Shown: one piece after another, positions 1 through 9,876 of the stretch
Layout: every line of letters begins with the position of its first letter
Position numbering within the stretch: position 1 is the first letter of the stretch
Assembly: GCA_017306155.1 (NCBI GenBank)
Contig: JAFKJB010000023.1
Location: 1 to 48,107 of the forward strand
Direction: 5' to 3'
DNA: 48,107 nt
Origin: Nitrosospira multiformis
GTDB lineage: Bacteria; Pseudomonadota; Gammaproteobacteria; Burkholderiales; Nitrosomonadaceae
Program-made: the position numbers and the translations under genes
The notes under the pieces: model-generated
Told to the model about the DNA's origin: nothing
Databases searched by the model: none
The model's input: only the letters and a program-made list of their open reading frames with translations

Positions 1-125
1 AATACCGGCAGCACCCAATAAGCAGCAGCCAGACCATACCCCAAATCCTCCTCTGGTACCACCCATATTCCCACTACCAGTACTTTACATACCCATAAGC
101 CCGTAAAGACTACTCCCCGTCTCAC
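1..125 (-). CDS. Possible AtpI-like (ATP synthase subunit I) N-terminal part, runs off the left edge
   Basis: Reading the minus strand from a GTG at 125 gives an open, hydrophobic frame to the window edge. It contains VRRGVVFTGLW, then a second apolar stretch ending GLAAAYWVLPV. This pattern of short hydrophobic segments, and the position just downstream of parB, fit AtpI, the small membrane protein that usually precedes the atp operon in proteobacteria. The frame stays open upstream of the GTG to about position 185 without a better start codon, and no clear Shine-Dalgarno is seen. The call rests on position and hydrophobicity only; the frame may be fortuitous. Confidence 0.3.
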   Translation of the reverse strand, partial: MRRGVVFTGLWVCKVLVVGIWVVPEEDLGYGLAAAYWVLPV

Positions 126-207
126 ACTTAAGTCAAGAAGTTTGTCAGAGGTATAGAAGTGAGCGTTTACTTCGAAAGAGACTTTGGATTATTCGGGAAC
201 CGGCGAA

Positions 208-1077
208 TTACCAGCGTGACAATATTCCATCCAGCTGTTCCAGGCTCTCGTAATGAATCAGTATGGTTCCTTTACCTTTTTTCCCAGGCGTTATCACGAC
301 CTCTGCTCCAAGTTTTGCCGAGAAATTCTCCTGCAATCGCAGCAAGTCACGGTCGCGCTGGGGATGCTGTTTTACCACTGGATGTTCGATCTGATATACC
401 AGTTTTTCTGTTTCACGTACTGAAAGTCCTTTATGCACTACAAGATTTGCCGTCTCTATCTGCTTGGCCGCGGCGAGTGATAGCAATGCGCGCGCGTGCC
501 CCATGTCGATCTTTCCTTGCATCAGCAGTTCCTGGACAGGCGCAGCCAGATTGAGCAATCTCAGGAGATTGGAAACCGCGCTGCGCGAACTCCCCAAGGC
601 TTCGCTGGCAGCTTGGTGCGTCATGCCGAATTCCCCGATGAGCCTCTGGATTCCCTGTGCTTCTTCCAGCGGGTTGAGATTTTCGCGCTGAATGTTCTCG
701 ATTAAAGACATTGCCAGCGCGGCCTCATCCGGTACCGTGCGGATTAGCGCCGGCACCTCGCCCAATCCCGCCAGTTGCGCTGCACGCCAGCGGCGTTCGC
801 CAGCGATAATTTCATAATTTCCACCACCGACGGATCGCACGAGTATTGGCTGCATCACGCCCTGGGCCTTGATGGATTCCGCCAGTTCCCCCAGCGACTC
901 CTTGTCCATGCGTGTACGTGGCTGATATTTTCCCGGCCGCAGCAGCGAGACCTTGATATTCTGGAGCGTCTCTTCCGCAACAACGTTCTTGCCGCTGCCC
1001 GCCAGCAAGGCATCCAACCCTCTCCCCAACCCTCTCATTTTCACTCTTCTTTCATCCGGCTTCATATCTTGCTTCAT
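208..1077 (-). CDS. parB: Chromosome partitioning protein ParB
   Basis: ParB/Spo0J family DNA-binding CTPase that loads on parS sites and spreads to form the partition complex next to the origin. The 289-residue protein starts with the typical basic region and GRGLDALLAG (about residues 18-27). It has the CTP-binding GERRWRAA box, ENIQRENLNPLEEA, and a helix-turn-helix around SEALGSSRSAVSNLLRLL. Length is normal for chromosomal ParB. It lies 5 nt downstream of parA on the same strand, so the two are co-transcribed. Two perfect parS sites at 4636 and 6107 are the obvious targets. In-frame ATGs at 1062 and 1038 are alternative starts; an AGAAG just upstream of 1077 supports the longest form. 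Confidence 0.95.
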   Translation of the reverse strand: MKQDMKPDERRVKMRGLGRGLDALLAGSGKNVVAEETLQNIKVSLLRPGKYQPRTRMDKESLGELAESIKAQGVMQPILVRSVGGGNYEIIAGERRWRAAQLAGLGEVPALIRTVPDEAALAMSLIENIQRENLNPLEEAQGIQRLIGEFGMTHQAASEALGSSRSAVSNLLRLLNLAAPVQELLMQGKIDMGHARALLSLAAAKQIETANLVVHKGLSVRETEKLVYQIEHPVVKQHPQRDRDLLRLQENFSAKLGAEVVITPGKKGKGTILIHYESLEQLDGILSRW

Positions 1078-1082
1078 ATCTT

Positions 1083-1895
1083 CTAGGCTTCAAGTCTCTG
1101 TTCATACTGCGGGTCCGGCACGGCACCCTCGGGAAAGTATCGGGCCACTATTTCACGCGCCAGCGCCAGGTAAGCCTGCGTACCTTTGGATAGCCTGTCA
1201 TGGTACAGCACCGGAATTCCAAAGCTGGGCGCCTCGGCTAATCGCACGTTACGGGGAATTACCGTACGGTAGACCCGGTTTCCAAAGTGCTGCTGCAACT
1301 GGTCGGAAACCTGTTGTGCCAGGATATTGCGTGGATCGAACATGGTGCGTAACAATCCTTCGATCTCCAGGGTGGAATTGAAGTGAGCACGTACTTTCTT
1401 AATGGTGTTGACAAGATCACTCAATCCCTCAAGAGCGTAGTACTCGCACTGCATCGGGATCACCACAGCCTCGGCCGCGCACAAACCATTCAGCGTGAGC
1501 AGATTGAGAGCAGGTGGGCAATCAATGAGAATAAAGTCGTATTCCCGCTCGACTTCCTGCAACGCTTCCCGCAGGCGCGTTTCCCGCCCTGGCAAATCAA
1601 TCAACTCTATTTCCGCCCCGGCAAGATCGCGGTTGGCGGGAATCAGATCATACTTGCCGCTGCTGGAGGACACTCTTACGTCCACGACGCTCTTGCTTCC
1701 CAGCAGGACCTGATAAACCGTATGCTGCAATCCGCCCTTGTCTACACCACTTCCCATGGTGGCGTTACCCTGCGGATCAAGGTCTATCAGCAGCACTCGT
1801 CGTTTCACCGCCTCAAGGCTTGCCGCCAGATTGACGCTGGTGGTCGTTTTACCCACGCCACCTTTTTGATTGGTTACTGCCAGAATTTTCGCCAT
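1083..1895 (-). CDS. parA: Chromosome partitioning ATPase ParA (Soj)
   Basis: ParA/Soj-type ATPase that forms a dynamic DNA-bound gradient and moves ParB-parS complexes apart during origin segregation. The 270-residue product has the deviant Walker A motif KGGVGKTT (residues 11-18), the DLDPQGNATMG segment, and the Walker B region FILIDCPP. There is no N-terminal helix-turn-helix, as expected for chromosomal ParA. I choose ATG 1895 because AGGAG (1905-1901) sits 5 nt upstream; the in-frame GTG at 1901 would overlap that ribosome site. The gene is followed by parB in one operon, with rsmG and mnmG upstream, the classic origin-proximal order. Confidence 0.96.
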   Translation of the reverse strand: MAKILAVTNQKGGVGKTTTSVNLAASLEAVKRRVLLIDLDPQGNATMGSGVDKGGLQHTVYQVLLGSKSVVDVRVSSSSGKYDLIPANRDLAGAEIELIDLPGRETRLREALQEVEREYDFILIDCPPALNLLTLNGLCAAEAVVIPMQCEYYALEGLSDLVNTIKKVRAHFNSTLEIEGLLRTMFDPRNILAQQVSDQLQQHFGNRVYRTVIPRNVRLAEAPSFGIPVLYHDRLSKGTQAYLALAREIVARYFPEGAVPDPQYEQRLEA

Positions 1896-1973
1896 CGCCA
1901 CTCCTAGAATCGAAATACCGGAAGCCGATCAATACGAGATGAAACACTTGGCGAAAAGCCAAGAGATCTCACT

Positions 1974-2624
1974 TTACCGTCCGGCATGCTTGAGCACAAC
2001 CAGATGACGCTTCGCCCTCAGGCCGGGAATCGCCAGCAACAATATTTTGTCGCCAATGAATGTCTCAGGTAACTGCGCAAGCTCTTCATGGGGATACACC
2101 CCTTTCATCGCCACCAACCGCCCACAGTCAGCCCCTTGCTCCTCCCCCAATGCGCACAAATGTCCCGCGAGTTTGACGAAGTCTGTCAGATCGGAAAAAG
2201 CGCGCGAAATAACGGTATTGAAGCCGGTGTTCGAACGAACGCTTTCCACGCGCTCGTCGATGATTTCCACGTTTTCAAGCCCCAATTCAATCCGCGCCTG
2301 TTGCAGGAACGCGGCTTTTTTGTGGCTGCTTTCCACCAGCGTCACGCGCCACTCCGGACGGGCCAACGCCAACGGGATTCCAGGAAGGCCGGCGCCGCTG
2401 CCCACATCAACGATGCGCGGCCCGCTGATGTGCGGCAGAACAGCCAGGCTGTCCAGCACATGCAGTGCGAGCATCGCTTCCGGTTCACGCACCGCCGTCA
2501 GGTTATGCACCCGGTTCCATTTCTGGATGAGTGCCAGGTATTGCAGGAGACGCCCCTGATTTGACTCGGAAACAGACAGTCTCAATGCCGCAATTCCATC
2601 AGCGAGTTGCGTAGCGGGATTCAC
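1974..2624 (-). CDS. rsmG: 16S rRNA (guanine-527-N7)-methyltransferase RsmG (GidB)
   Basis: SAM-dependent methyltransferase that methylates G527 of 16S rRNA; loss gives low-level streptomycin resistance in several bacteria. The 216-residue sequence carries the SAM-binding loop [15 protein letters not shown] at residues 71-85, then the [14 protein letters not shown] acidic-ribose motif and a VISRAF segment typical of RsmG. The start ATG overlaps the mnmG stop by 4 nt (ATGA), so translation of the two is probably coupled. It is the second gene of the mnmG-rsmG-parA-parB minus-strand cluster. Confidence 0.95.
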   Translation of the reverse strand: MNPATQLADGIAALRLSVSESNQGRLLQYLALIQKWNRVHNLTAVREPEAMLALHVLDSLAVLPHISGPRIVDVGSGAGLPGIPLALARPEWRVTLVESSHKKAAFLQQARIELGLENVEIIDERVESVRSNTGFNTVISRAFSDLTDFVKLAGHLCALGEEQGADCGRLVAMKGVYPHEELAQLPETFIGDKILLLAIPGLRAKRHLVVLKHAGR

Positions 2625-4519
2625 GCACTTTTCTTCGTATTCGCGCCGGGAAAACCGCGCTTGACATGGACCAGCAATAGCGAAATTGCCGCGGGGGTGA
2701 TTCCGGAAATGCGGGATGCCTGGCCTGCCGTTTCAGGCTTGAACTGATTAAGTTTCTGCTGGACTTCATTCGAGAGGCCGCGCACGGTTTTATAATCCAG
2801 GTCCTGCGGCAGGCAAATATCCTCATAATAAGCATTACGCGCCACTTCCTCTTTCTGGCGCTCGATGTATCCCTGATACTTCGCCTGGATTTCGACCTGC
2901 TCCGCCACGGGGAAATCGGCAACAGGATTGCCTGCGCCAGGCAATGTCATGAGTTCCGCGTACGACACATTGGGCCGACGCAGCAAATCATGAAGGGAGC
3001 ACTCATGCTCGATGTTCTTCCCGATAACACGCAGTGCATCGGTTTCGGAAAGGCTTTTCGGGCTGAGCCATGTGGCCTTTAACCGGTTTTGCTCTTGCGC
3101 GATAGCCTCTTGTTTGATATTGAACGCCACCCAGCGCGCGTCATCCACCACTCCCAGCCTGCGTCCGGCTTCAGTCAGCCGTAGATCGGCGTTATCTTCC
3201 CGCAATTGCAAACGGTATTCCGCGCGACTGGTGAACATGCGATAGGGTTCAGTCACACCCCGGGTAATGAGATCATCCACCAGGACGCCCAGATAGGCTT
3301 CATCCCGGCGCGGACACCACGGTTCCCTATCCTGTGTTTTTAGCGCGGCATTGATCCCCGCAAGCAGTCCTTGTGCCGCAGCCTCTTCATAACCGGTGGT
3401 GCCATTGATCTGGCCCGCAAAGAACAAGCCTTCGATCATCCTGGTTTCAAGCGAGCTTTTCAGGGCACGCGGATCAAAATAATCATATTCGATCGCATAA
3501 CCGGGACGGGTGATATGGGCGCTTTCCAATCCTTTGATGGAACGCATCAGTTTCACCTGCAGGTCGAAAGGGAGGCTCGTGGAGATTCCGTTAGGATACA
3601 CCTCGTGGGTCGTGAGACCCTCCGGTTCGAGAAAAACCTGGTGCGATTCCTTGGCGGAGAAGCGCACGACCTTGTCCTCGATAGAAGGGCAATAACGAGG
3701 TCCGATGCTCTCGATCACACCGGAGAACAGGGGAGAGCGATCAAGACCGCTGCGAATAATATCGTGCGTCCGGCTGTTGGTATGCGTGATCCAGCAGGAC
3801 ACCTGCTTCGGGTGGGAAGCAGCATTGCCCATGAAGGAAAAAACGGGAACAGGCGCGTCGCCAGGTTGAACGGCAACAGCGGAATAATCGATGGTACGGC
3901 CATCTATGCGCGGTGGAGTTCCTGTTTTCAACCGTCCGACAGGAAGCTTCAATTCGCGCAGGCGGCCGGCAAGACTGTTGGAGGGCATATCCCCCGCTCG
4001 CCCGGCTTGAAAATTTGCCGAGCCTACGTGAGCCAGTCCAGCCAGAAAGGTTCCGGCGGTAAGAATTACAGCGCGCGCGTCAAAGCGGATGCCAAGCTGT
4101 GTAACAACCCCGGCCACACGCTCCCCTTCAAGCACGAGATCATCCACCCCTTGCTGAAACAGCCAGAGATTAGACTGATTTTCCAACCGCTGCCGGATCG
4201 CTTGCCGGTAGAGGACTCGATCGGCCTGGGCCCGTGTTGCACGGACTGCAGGTCCTTTGCGCGAGTTAAGGATGCGAAACTGTATGCCTGCCTCATCCGC
4301 CGCCTCTGCCATCACGCCCCCGAGCGCATCGATTTCTTTCACCAGATGTCCCTTGCCGATCCCGCCTATGGAAGGATTGCATGACATCTGCCCCAGAGTT
4401 TCGATATTGTGTGACAGCAATAGCGTCTTTTGCCCCATGCGAGCGGCAGCGAGCGCCGCCTCGGTGCCAGCATGGCCACCACCTATAACTATTACATCAA
4501 ATATTTCAGGAACAGTCAT
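2621..4519 (-). CDS. mnmG: tRNA uridine-5-carboxymethylaminomethyl(34) synthesis enzyme MnmG (GidA)
   Basis: FAD- and NADH-dependent subunit that, with MnmE (encoded at 6463-7818), installs the cmnm5 group on wobble U34 of certain tRNAs. The dinucleotide-binding [17 protein letters not shown] lies at the N-terminus, and the family signatures [22 protein letters not shown] and [11 protein letters not shown] are present. I prefer the ATG at 4519 ([10 protein letters not shown], 632 residues), because it begins at the conserved fold and matches the usual length of about 630. An in-frame ATG at 4564 would add 15 poorly conserved residues, and neither start has a strong Shine-Dalgarno. A parS site lies about 70-115 nt upstream. 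Confidence 0.95.
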   Translation of the reverse strand: MTVPEIFDVIVIGGGHAGTEAALAAARMGQKTLLLSHNIETLGQMSCNPSIGGIGKGHLVKEIDALGGVMAEAADEAGIQFRILNSRKGPAVRATRAQADRVLYRQAIRQRLENQSNLWLFQQGVDDLVLEGERVAGVVTQLGIRFDARAVILTAGTFLAGLAHVGSANFQAGRAGDMPSNSLAGRLRELKLPVGRLKTGTPPRIDGRTIDYSAVAVQPGDAPVPVFSFMGNAASHPKQVSCWITHTNSRTHDIIRSGLDRSPLFSGVIESIGPRYCPSIEDKVVRFSAKESHQVFLEPEGLTTHEVYPNGISTSLPFDLQVKLMRSIKGLESAHITRPGYAIEYDYFDPRALKSSLETRMIEGLFFAGQINGTTGYEEAAAQGLLAGINAALKTQDREPWCPRRDEAYLGVLVDDLITRGVTEPYRMFTSRAEYRLQLREDNADLRLTEAGRRLGVVDDARWVAFNIKQEAIAQEQNRLKATWLSPKSLSETDALRVIGKNIEHECSLHDLLRRPNVSYAELMTLPGAGNPVADFPVAEQVEIQAKYQGYIERQKEEVARNAYYEDICLPQDLDYKTVRGLSNEVQQKLNQFKPETAGQASRISGITPAAISLLLVHVKRGFPGANTKKSA

Positions 4520-4635
4520 GGAAGCAATCGGATAAAAATTAAAATCCTGATGGAGTAGCGCCATTCTACGGCAAAACGTGGGGCCATGTAAGAATCATGG
4601 GGAGGTCTTGTAGCAAAGGAGTTTCAGTGTCTCTT

Positions 4636-4651
4636 TGTTTCACGTGAAACA
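4636..4651. promoter_or_regulatory. parS: parS site 1
   Basis: TGTTTCACGTGAAACA is a perfect 16-bp palindrome identical to the canonical bacterial parS, the binding site of chromosomal ParB. It lies between the mnmG start and the large gene-free stretch, about 3.6 kb from parB. Confidence 0.95.
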
Positions 4652-6106
4652 AAAGCTAACGAGAAGGCTGCAGGGGAAAATCGAAAGGCCAGGGAACTAC
4701 ACTCCATAACGGAGCACTAAAATTCTTTTCCAGCTCCCTGCAGCATGCACATTATGATTTCCCACTAATTGAGCATCTTCTGGCGGCGATTGTTGGAATC
4801 ATCTTGCAGGGGATGATGCGCGCCTGTGATCAATCCACGTTGCCGCTTTAACCAGCAGCGTCGATCCAGTAAGGGTGCAAATACAATACGTCAATTGCTC
4901 GCTATGAAACACATACAGCGGCAGAAACGTTAATAGTCTTGGTAGATTGCCTTACCTCGCTTAAAATTGAACCTGTTTCGATCTGCACTAGCCACTTGTT
5001 CAATTGCTGAGGCCTCTCCAGCCCCTCTATCGAGATTTGGTTTCAGCCCATACCCATGCCCCAACTCATCCAAAATAATCGATTATAGAGCTTCTACGCT
5101 TGCCGCTTTTTTGTGCAACCGACGAATATTTCCTTTAATCCGGGCGAATGGGAGTAAGAATGGAGGTAACTATGGAGTGCCTCGTTCCCCCTGGGATCAG
5201 GTTATGTTTCCGGGAAGTTCAAAGCTGTACTCACCCTCGCTTACCCGTATCGAAGCGCTGCAGTAGACGGGATCTATCGACCCAACAAGTCCTGCTGCTC
5301 CGTGCATCGGCTCTCCAATGCTTCAAAGTCCAGAGCGAACTCCACAGGGTTATGTGAACGGAACTGAGAAAATTCACGAATGACCTCTTTGCATCGTGCA
5401 GATACTCATCCAGTCGTGCTGCCATCCCCAGGCAATAATCTAATACCTAAACTCAGACCATGATCAGATGCGGTCACGATTGTTCAAACAACGCGGCACC
5501 ACGCATTGCTTATTCGGACCTTCACGATCCAGATACAGGACGCGTCCTCTTATATTGACGCTACAGCAACATACCCCGTTGCTACTCGCCTCTCCACCGC
5601 CAAAATCTTGATCCGGGCTTCCTCATGGACGGAAACCCGATTATTTCTCCGATAAAATCTGTTATTCGCGCAACCATTCCTTGGAATGGGTTTAAAAACA
5701 GATTCCAGGGAGTTGACATGCATTTCTCACACAGCAACCTCCAAATCCTGCCATGCTGACACGCTTGGCCAGTGATAGCCATTCAGAAGCTCTCGAAAAC
5801 CTGTTTTTCACACCTATCCTGTCGATAATCCTCCTCGAATTGGAGTAACGGCAACGTGAGCGAACGCTCACTTCTGCTGTACCCCGTCTTATTCTTTTAA
5901 GAAGCTTGTTCCCAGGAGCGTTGCTGCCTGTACTTTTGAAAAATATGTACTACCATGAAACTAATCCGCGATTACGAAGTGCTCGACTTCGGAGCTTTGA
6001 TAAAAAGGCTGCACAGTATAAGCCGTGCTTGAACTGGAACCGTCTGCTGCACAGGATCGATTGCAGCCTGAAGCCAATCAAGTTCCATGAAGTAGAAACC
6101 CTTGGT
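4652..6106. other. About 1.45 kb between two parS sites without a recognisable gene
   Basis: No frame in this stretch gives a protein I recognise. The open frames are short (about 100 codons or fewer), lack convincing ribosome sites and overlap one another on both strands. A short inverted repeat (GTGAGCG, 2-nt gap, CGCTCAC) lies at 5856-5871. The area may be a decayed gene or a spacer around the partition locus. I see no tRNA, IS or CRISPR in it. Confidence 0.6.
5856..5871. repeat. Short palindrome GTGAGCG-AA-CGCTCAC
   Basis: Seven-base arms separated by two bases, in the gene-free region. The size and TGAGCGAACGCTCA core resemble operators of TetR-type repressors, but no regulator gene of that type is in the window. 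Function is unknown. Confidence 0.35.
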
Positions 6107-6122
6107 TGTTTCACGTGAAACA
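6107..6122. promoter_or_regulatory. parS: parS site 2
   Basis: A second perfect copy of TGTTTCACGTGAAACA, 1471 bp from the first. It ends 19 nt before the start codon of the small membrane protein gene at 6142, so ParB bound here would sit in that gene's 5' untranslated region or promoter. Confidence 0.95.
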
Positions 6123-6141
6123 TGATGAGAAGGAGACTAAA

Positions 6142-6420
6142 ATGAATCTACGCTCTGGCAGGGCAAACTGGTTGTTCAGCGGACTCGCTCTCGGCGCGAT
6201 CGCCATGTTTCTCCTTGATCCTGACAAAGGAAGACGCCGTCGCGCCTTGGCAAGGGATAAGATGTACAGCACTGGCGTTAAAACCCGCAAGCGCATCGAT
6301 GCAAAGTCACGCGACTTGACTAACCGTGCGAAAGGACTACGCGCCGAGGCACGCCACATGATGTCCAGCGCCGATAACCGCGACGAGAACAAAGCAAGCG
6401 AGAGTCAAGCTGAAACCTGA
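6142..6420 (+). CDS. Small membrane protein with FLDPDKGRRRR motif
   Basis: A 92-residue protein with one N-terminal membrane segment (about residues 11-24, LFSGLALGAIAMFLL). The segment is followed directly by DPDKGRRRRALARDK and then a charged, probably helical tail. The same hydrophobic-then-DPD-x-GRRRR signature occurs at the N-terminus of YtxH-like and BON-domain membrane proteins of proteobacteria, but no BON domain follows here. ATG 6142 is chosen because AGGAG lies at 6131-6135; an upstream TTG (6106) would put parS inside the coding region. Positively charged residues after the membrane segment suggest the tail stays in the cytoplasm. Function unknown. Confidence 0.7.
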   Translation: MNLRSGRANWLFSGLALGAIAMFLLDPDKGRRRRALARDKMYSTGVKTRKRIDAKSRDLTNRAKGLRAEARHMMSSADNRDENKASESQAET

Positions 6421-6462
6421 GCGGGAGGAGGAATTCCCGGAGAACAAGAGGAAAAGGTTCCG

Positions 6463-7818
6463 CTACTTCCCTATGCAGAAGCGGGAAAAAATTTCGCCCA
6501 GCAGGTCGTCCGCGCTGAATTCACCGGTAATCGAGGATAGAGCCAGTTGGGCAAGCCGTAGTTCTTCAGCAAAAAGATCGAGTTGATCCATGCTGTTTAC
6601 CAGTGCGCAAGCAGTTTCCAGATGTGCCTGGGCAGTTGTCAATGCAGAAAGATGACGTTGACGGGCCATAAAGGCTCCTTCTCCTGCTGACGGCTGCCAT
6701 CCAATCATCTCCAGCAGCCTTTGTCGCAGCAAGTCGATTCCTGCACCCGTTTTAGCCGAAACCCGGATATCTGCGGTGGCTGTGGTAGAGGGAGCGGAAT
6801 TCGGTGCCGGTTTGAGCAGATCGGTTTTGTTATGAACGACAATGAGTCGCAGACCCGCGGGAAGCGAAGCGAGGATAGCCTGATCTTCTGGCGTTACTCC
6901 TACTCGGCTGTCCACAACCAGCAGGACAATACTGGCTTTATCGATCGCGGAGCGCGTGCGTGCCATGCCCATTTTTTCGACTGCATCCTCCGTCTCCCGC
7001 AAGCCGGCTGTATCCAGAAGATGCAAGGGCACACCTTCAATCTCTATGGCTTGGCGGATAACGTCCCGTGTCGTGCCCGGGATTTCCGTAACGATAGCAA
7101 TTTCCTCTCCGGCGAGACGATTCAGGAGACTGGATTTTCCAGCATTGGGTTGCCCGACCAAAGCAATCCATATTCCTTCCCGCAGCAGGCTGCCCTGCCG
7201 GGCGGAGTTGAACACCTGTTCAAGTTGATATCGGATACGCTCCAGCCTGATTTCCAGCTCTTTTCCAGAAAGAAGCTCAATTTCCTCCTCTGAAAAATCA
7301 AGAGAAGTCTCCACAAGCATTCTCAGGTCAGTAAGTGCTTGCACTAAGGCATGAATAGTATTGGAAAATTCACCCTGGAGGGAACGGCTGGCACAGCGGG
7401 CAGCTTCCTCATTGCTGGCGTCGATAAGATCCGCCACGCTTTCAGCCTGCACCAGATCAAGTTTGTTATTCAGGAATGCACGCAGGGTAAACTCCCCTGG
7501 CTGCGCCAGCCGCGCGCCCGCGGAAAGACAACTCGACAGCAACAGGTTCATGACTGCAGGGCCGCCGTGTCCTTGCAGTTCCAGAACCTCTTCTCCGGTA
7601 TAAGATTGGGGAGCAGGAAAGTAGAGCGCTATTCCCTGATCGATAATGTGACCGTTTTCGTCACGAAATCGGGTGAGGCTGGCGCGCCGGGGCTCCGGCA
7701 CACAACCTGCGACCCTGAGAGCAAGCGATTGCAGGTTTCTGCCGGAAACACGCACCACTCCGATACCTCCCCGGCCTGGGGGCGTTGCAATCGCGGCAAT
7801 CACATCAGAATGGATCAT
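6463..7818 (-). CDS. mnmE: tRNA modification GTPase MnmE (TrmE)
   Basis: Partner of MnmG in wobble-uridine modification of tRNA. The 451-residue protein has the N-terminal folate-binding domain ([20 protein letters not shown]), a helical domain, and an inserted G domain. The G domain shows GQPNAGKS (222-229), the GTT switch (248-250), DTAGLRET (269-276) and a NKTD-type motif. It ends in FCIGK, the invariant C-terminus whose cysteine is needed for modification. It is the last gene of the rpmH-rnpA-yidD-yidC-mnmE minus-strand cluster, with an 81-nt gap after yidC. Confidence 0.97.
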   Translation of the reverse strand: MIHSDVIAAIATPPGRGGIGVVRVSGRNLQSLALRVAGCVPEPRRASLTRFRDENGHIIDQGIALYFPAPQSYTGEEVLELQGHGGPAVMNLLLSSCLSAGARLAQPGEFTLRAFLNNKLDLVQAESVADLIDASNEEAARCASRSLQGEFSNTIHALVQALTDLRMLVETSLDFSEEEIELLSGKELEIRLERIRYQLEQVFNSARQGSLLREGIWIALVGQPNAGKSSLLNRLAGEEIAIVTEIPGTTRDVIRQAIEIEGVPLHLLDTAGLRETEDAVEKMGMARTRSAIDKASIVLLVVDSRVGVTPEDQAILASLPAGLRLIVVHNKTDLLKPAPNSAPSTTATADIRVSAKTGAGIDLLRQRLLEMIGWQPSAGEGAFMARQRHLSALTTAQAHLETACALVNSMDQLDLFAEELRLAQLALSSITGEFSADDLLGEIFSRFCIGK

Positions 7819-7899
7819 CCTGAATTCGATGCCGCCTCACTTATAAAGACGGCGCTTATGAAGACGGGAAGGGATCGTGTCCGGCAATTCCCCTGATTA

Positions 7900-9600
7900 C
7901 TAATTTGCTTTCTTCTGTTTGCTCGTATTCGCGGCCGAACCTTCGATCATGCGCGTGATCTGCCACTGCTGCGCGATGGAAAGCACGTTGTTTACCAGGG
8001 AATACAACACCAGGCCTGCGGGAAAGAAGAAAAAGAAAACACTGAACGCCAAAGGCATGATCTGCATCACTCTCGCCTGGATGGGATCGGTCGCCGGAGG
8101 GCTGAGCCGCTGTTGCAGGAACATGGAAATGCCCATGATCACCGGCAGCACGTAATAAGGATCCGGGGAGGAAAGATCCTCTATCCATAACGCAAAAGGC
8201 GCATAACGCAATTCCACGCTCGAGAGCAGCACCCAGTACAACGAAATGAATACCGGAATCTGTACCAGGATGGGCAGGCACCCTCCCATCGGGTTGATTT
8301 TTTCCGTTTTATAAAAATCCATCATGGCTTGGTGCATCCGCTGCCGGTCATTTCCGTGCTGTTCCCGCAAACGCTGGAGCTTGGGCGTCACTAAACGCAA
8401 CTTCGCCATCGAGCGGTAACCTGCCGCAGACAGGGGAAAGAATGCAAGCTTGACTGACATGGTGAGGAGAATGATGGCCACTCCCCAGTTTCCAGTCCAG
8501 GAATGAAACAACGACAACAGCCAGAACAATGGCGCGCCGATCACCGTCAGCCAGCCATAATCCACGACGAGATCGAGGCCCGGCGCGACCGACGCAAGCT
8601 TGCTTTGCTCTTCCGGCCCCGCATAGAGGGGAACGGTGACGGTAGCGCTATTGCCCGGTTCTATCTGACCCACCGGTACGATTACACCGGCGGTATATTC
8701 GTTTTCTCCAAGGCGTTTTGCGTAATATTCGCGCGACAGCTTGTCCTTGGGCAGCCATGCGGTCAGGAAGTACTGCTGCAGCATGGCAATCCAGCCATTA
8801 TCCGCATTCTTGGGATAGGTGGCATTGCCCTTGTCCAGCGCGGAAAACTCGATTTTCTTGAATTTTTCCTCTTCGGTATAAAGCGCCGCGCCGGTATAGG
8901 TCGGGATCATGAAGAACGACCCCACGGGAGGCTGGCTGTCGCGCAGCATCTGAAAGTAGGAAAACGGCTGGATGGCGGCGTTCCGTTGATTGGTGACCTC
9001 GAAACTGACATCGATGAGATAGCTCCCGCGATGAAACGTATAGACTTTAGTCACCTGTACACCGTCGGCCTCCGGTGCGCTCAACCGTATCTGGACTTCA
9101 TCCTGCCCCGCTGCCAGCTCGTATGCGCCCGATTCCGCAGTAAAACGCGTCTTGTGGGTGGGTAAACCTTCACCGATCAATCCGGATTGTGCTACGTAGA
9201 CGCGCGCAGGATCGTTTTCCAGTAATGCGAAAGGCTTGCTTTTATCCTCCTTGGCAGGTTGATGCAGCAACTCGAGGCGGCGAATATCCCCACCCGCGGT
9301 ATCGATTTCCGCCAGCACCATGTCGGTCTTAACCGTGATTTTGTCCGCTGATTCAAGCTTGGCCGCTGCCCTGGCGGGAGCGCCGTTTTCCGCGGTTGCA
9401 CTCCTTTGCGGTACGGATGAAGCAAGCTGATCTCCTGGCACCGGAGTTTCGGCAGTATCTGCACCGGCCTGCTTTTCTGTGCCTTGCACTGCCGTTGTCG
9501 GCGCCTGGGTTGCAGGATATTGTTCTTTCTGCCACGCATCCCACAGGAATAACAGCGATGTGGCAAAAATCAGGAAGAGTACGAATCTTTGTGTATCCAT
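7900..9600 (-). CDS. yidC: Membrane protein insertase YidC
   Basis: Inserts and folds inner-membrane proteins alone or with SecYEG. The 566-residue product has the Gram-negative architecture. An N-terminal membrane anchor (VLFLIFATSLLFLWDAW) is followed by a long periplasmic beta-domain (about residues 60-345). The C-terminal 60KD_IMP core contains GNWGVAIILLT, GGCLPILVQIPVFISLYWVL and the hydrophobic FPAGLVLYSLVNNVLSIAQQW. The C-terminus is basic (KQKKAN), fitting ribosome contact. It lies 51 nt downstream of yidD in the conserved rpmH-rnpA-yidD-yidC string. Confidence 0.97.
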   Translation of the reverse strand: MDTQRFVLFLIFATSLLFLWDAWQKEQYPATQAPTTAVQGTEKQAGADTAETPVPGDQLASSVPQRSATAENGAPARAAAKLESADKITVKTDMVLAEIDTAGGDIRRLELLHQPAKEDKSKPFALLENDPARVYVAQSGLIGEGLPTHKTRFTAESGAYELAAGQDEVQIRLSAPEADGVQVTKVYTFHRGSYLIDVSFEVTNQRNAAIQPFSYFQMLRDSQPPVGSFFMIPTYTGAALYTEEEKFKKIEFSALDKGNATYPKNADNGWIAMLQQYFLTAWLPKDKLSREYYAKRLGENEYTAGVIVPVGQIEPGNSATVTVPLYAGPEEQSKLASVAPGLDLVVDYGWLTVIGAPLFWLLSLFHSWTGNWGVAIILLTMSVKLAFFPLSAAGYRSMAKLRLVTPKLQRLREQHGNDRQRMHQAMMDFYKTEKINPMGGCLPILVQIPVFISLYWVLLSSVELRYAPFALWIEDLSSPDPYYVLPVIMGISMFLQQRLSPPATDPIQARVMQIMPLAFSVFFFFFPAGLVLYSLVNNVLSIAQQWQITRMIEGSAANTSKQKKAN

Positions 9601-9651
9601 CTTGCTCTGCGAGTTATTTTTTTACGACAGGTAAAAACCGTTCAGAAACAT

Positions 9652-9876
9652 TCAACGGGATGATTCCACAGGAACCGGGTCATATCCCCCCCGGCTCCAG
9701 GGATTGCATCGCATTATCCTCCAGACGCTGAGAATGAGCCCCCGCGCGACCCCATGCCGGGCCAGCGCTTCACAGGCGTAATGCGAACAAGACGGACTGA
9801 ACCGGCATGAGGGTCCAAGGAAAGGACTCAGGCAGTATTGATAGAGCCTGATAAACGCAATAATTATTCGCGACAT
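9652..9876 (-). CDS. yidD: Membrane protein insertion efficiency factor YidD
   Basis: Small membrane-associated factor that assists YidC-dependent insertion. All 74 residues match the family layout: a short amphipathic N-terminus (IAFIRLYQYCLSPFLG), the cysteine-containing PSCRFSPSCSHYACEAL signature, then GLILSVWRIMRCNPWSRGGYDPVP. It overlaps the 3' end of rnpA by 13 nt, the usual arrangement, and precedes yidC. Confidence 0.95.
   Translation of the reverse strand: MSRIIIAFIRLYQYCLSPFLGPSCRFSPSCSHYACEALARHGVARGLILSVWRIMRCNPWSRGGYDPVPVESSR

Noticed and set aside
3371-4384. Plus-strand open frame of about 337 codons opposite mnmG
   Set aside because: Antisense shadow; the minus-strand MnmG signatures account for this DNA.
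4967-5357. Short plus-strand frames between the parS sites
   Set aside because: Fewer than 100 codons, overlapping, no convincing ribosome site or family match. Left as part of the gene-free region.
5231-5425. Minus-strand 64-codon frame (MAARLDEYLHDAKRS...)
   Set aside because: Possible fragment of a decayed gene, but nothing in it is recognisable and the frame is short.
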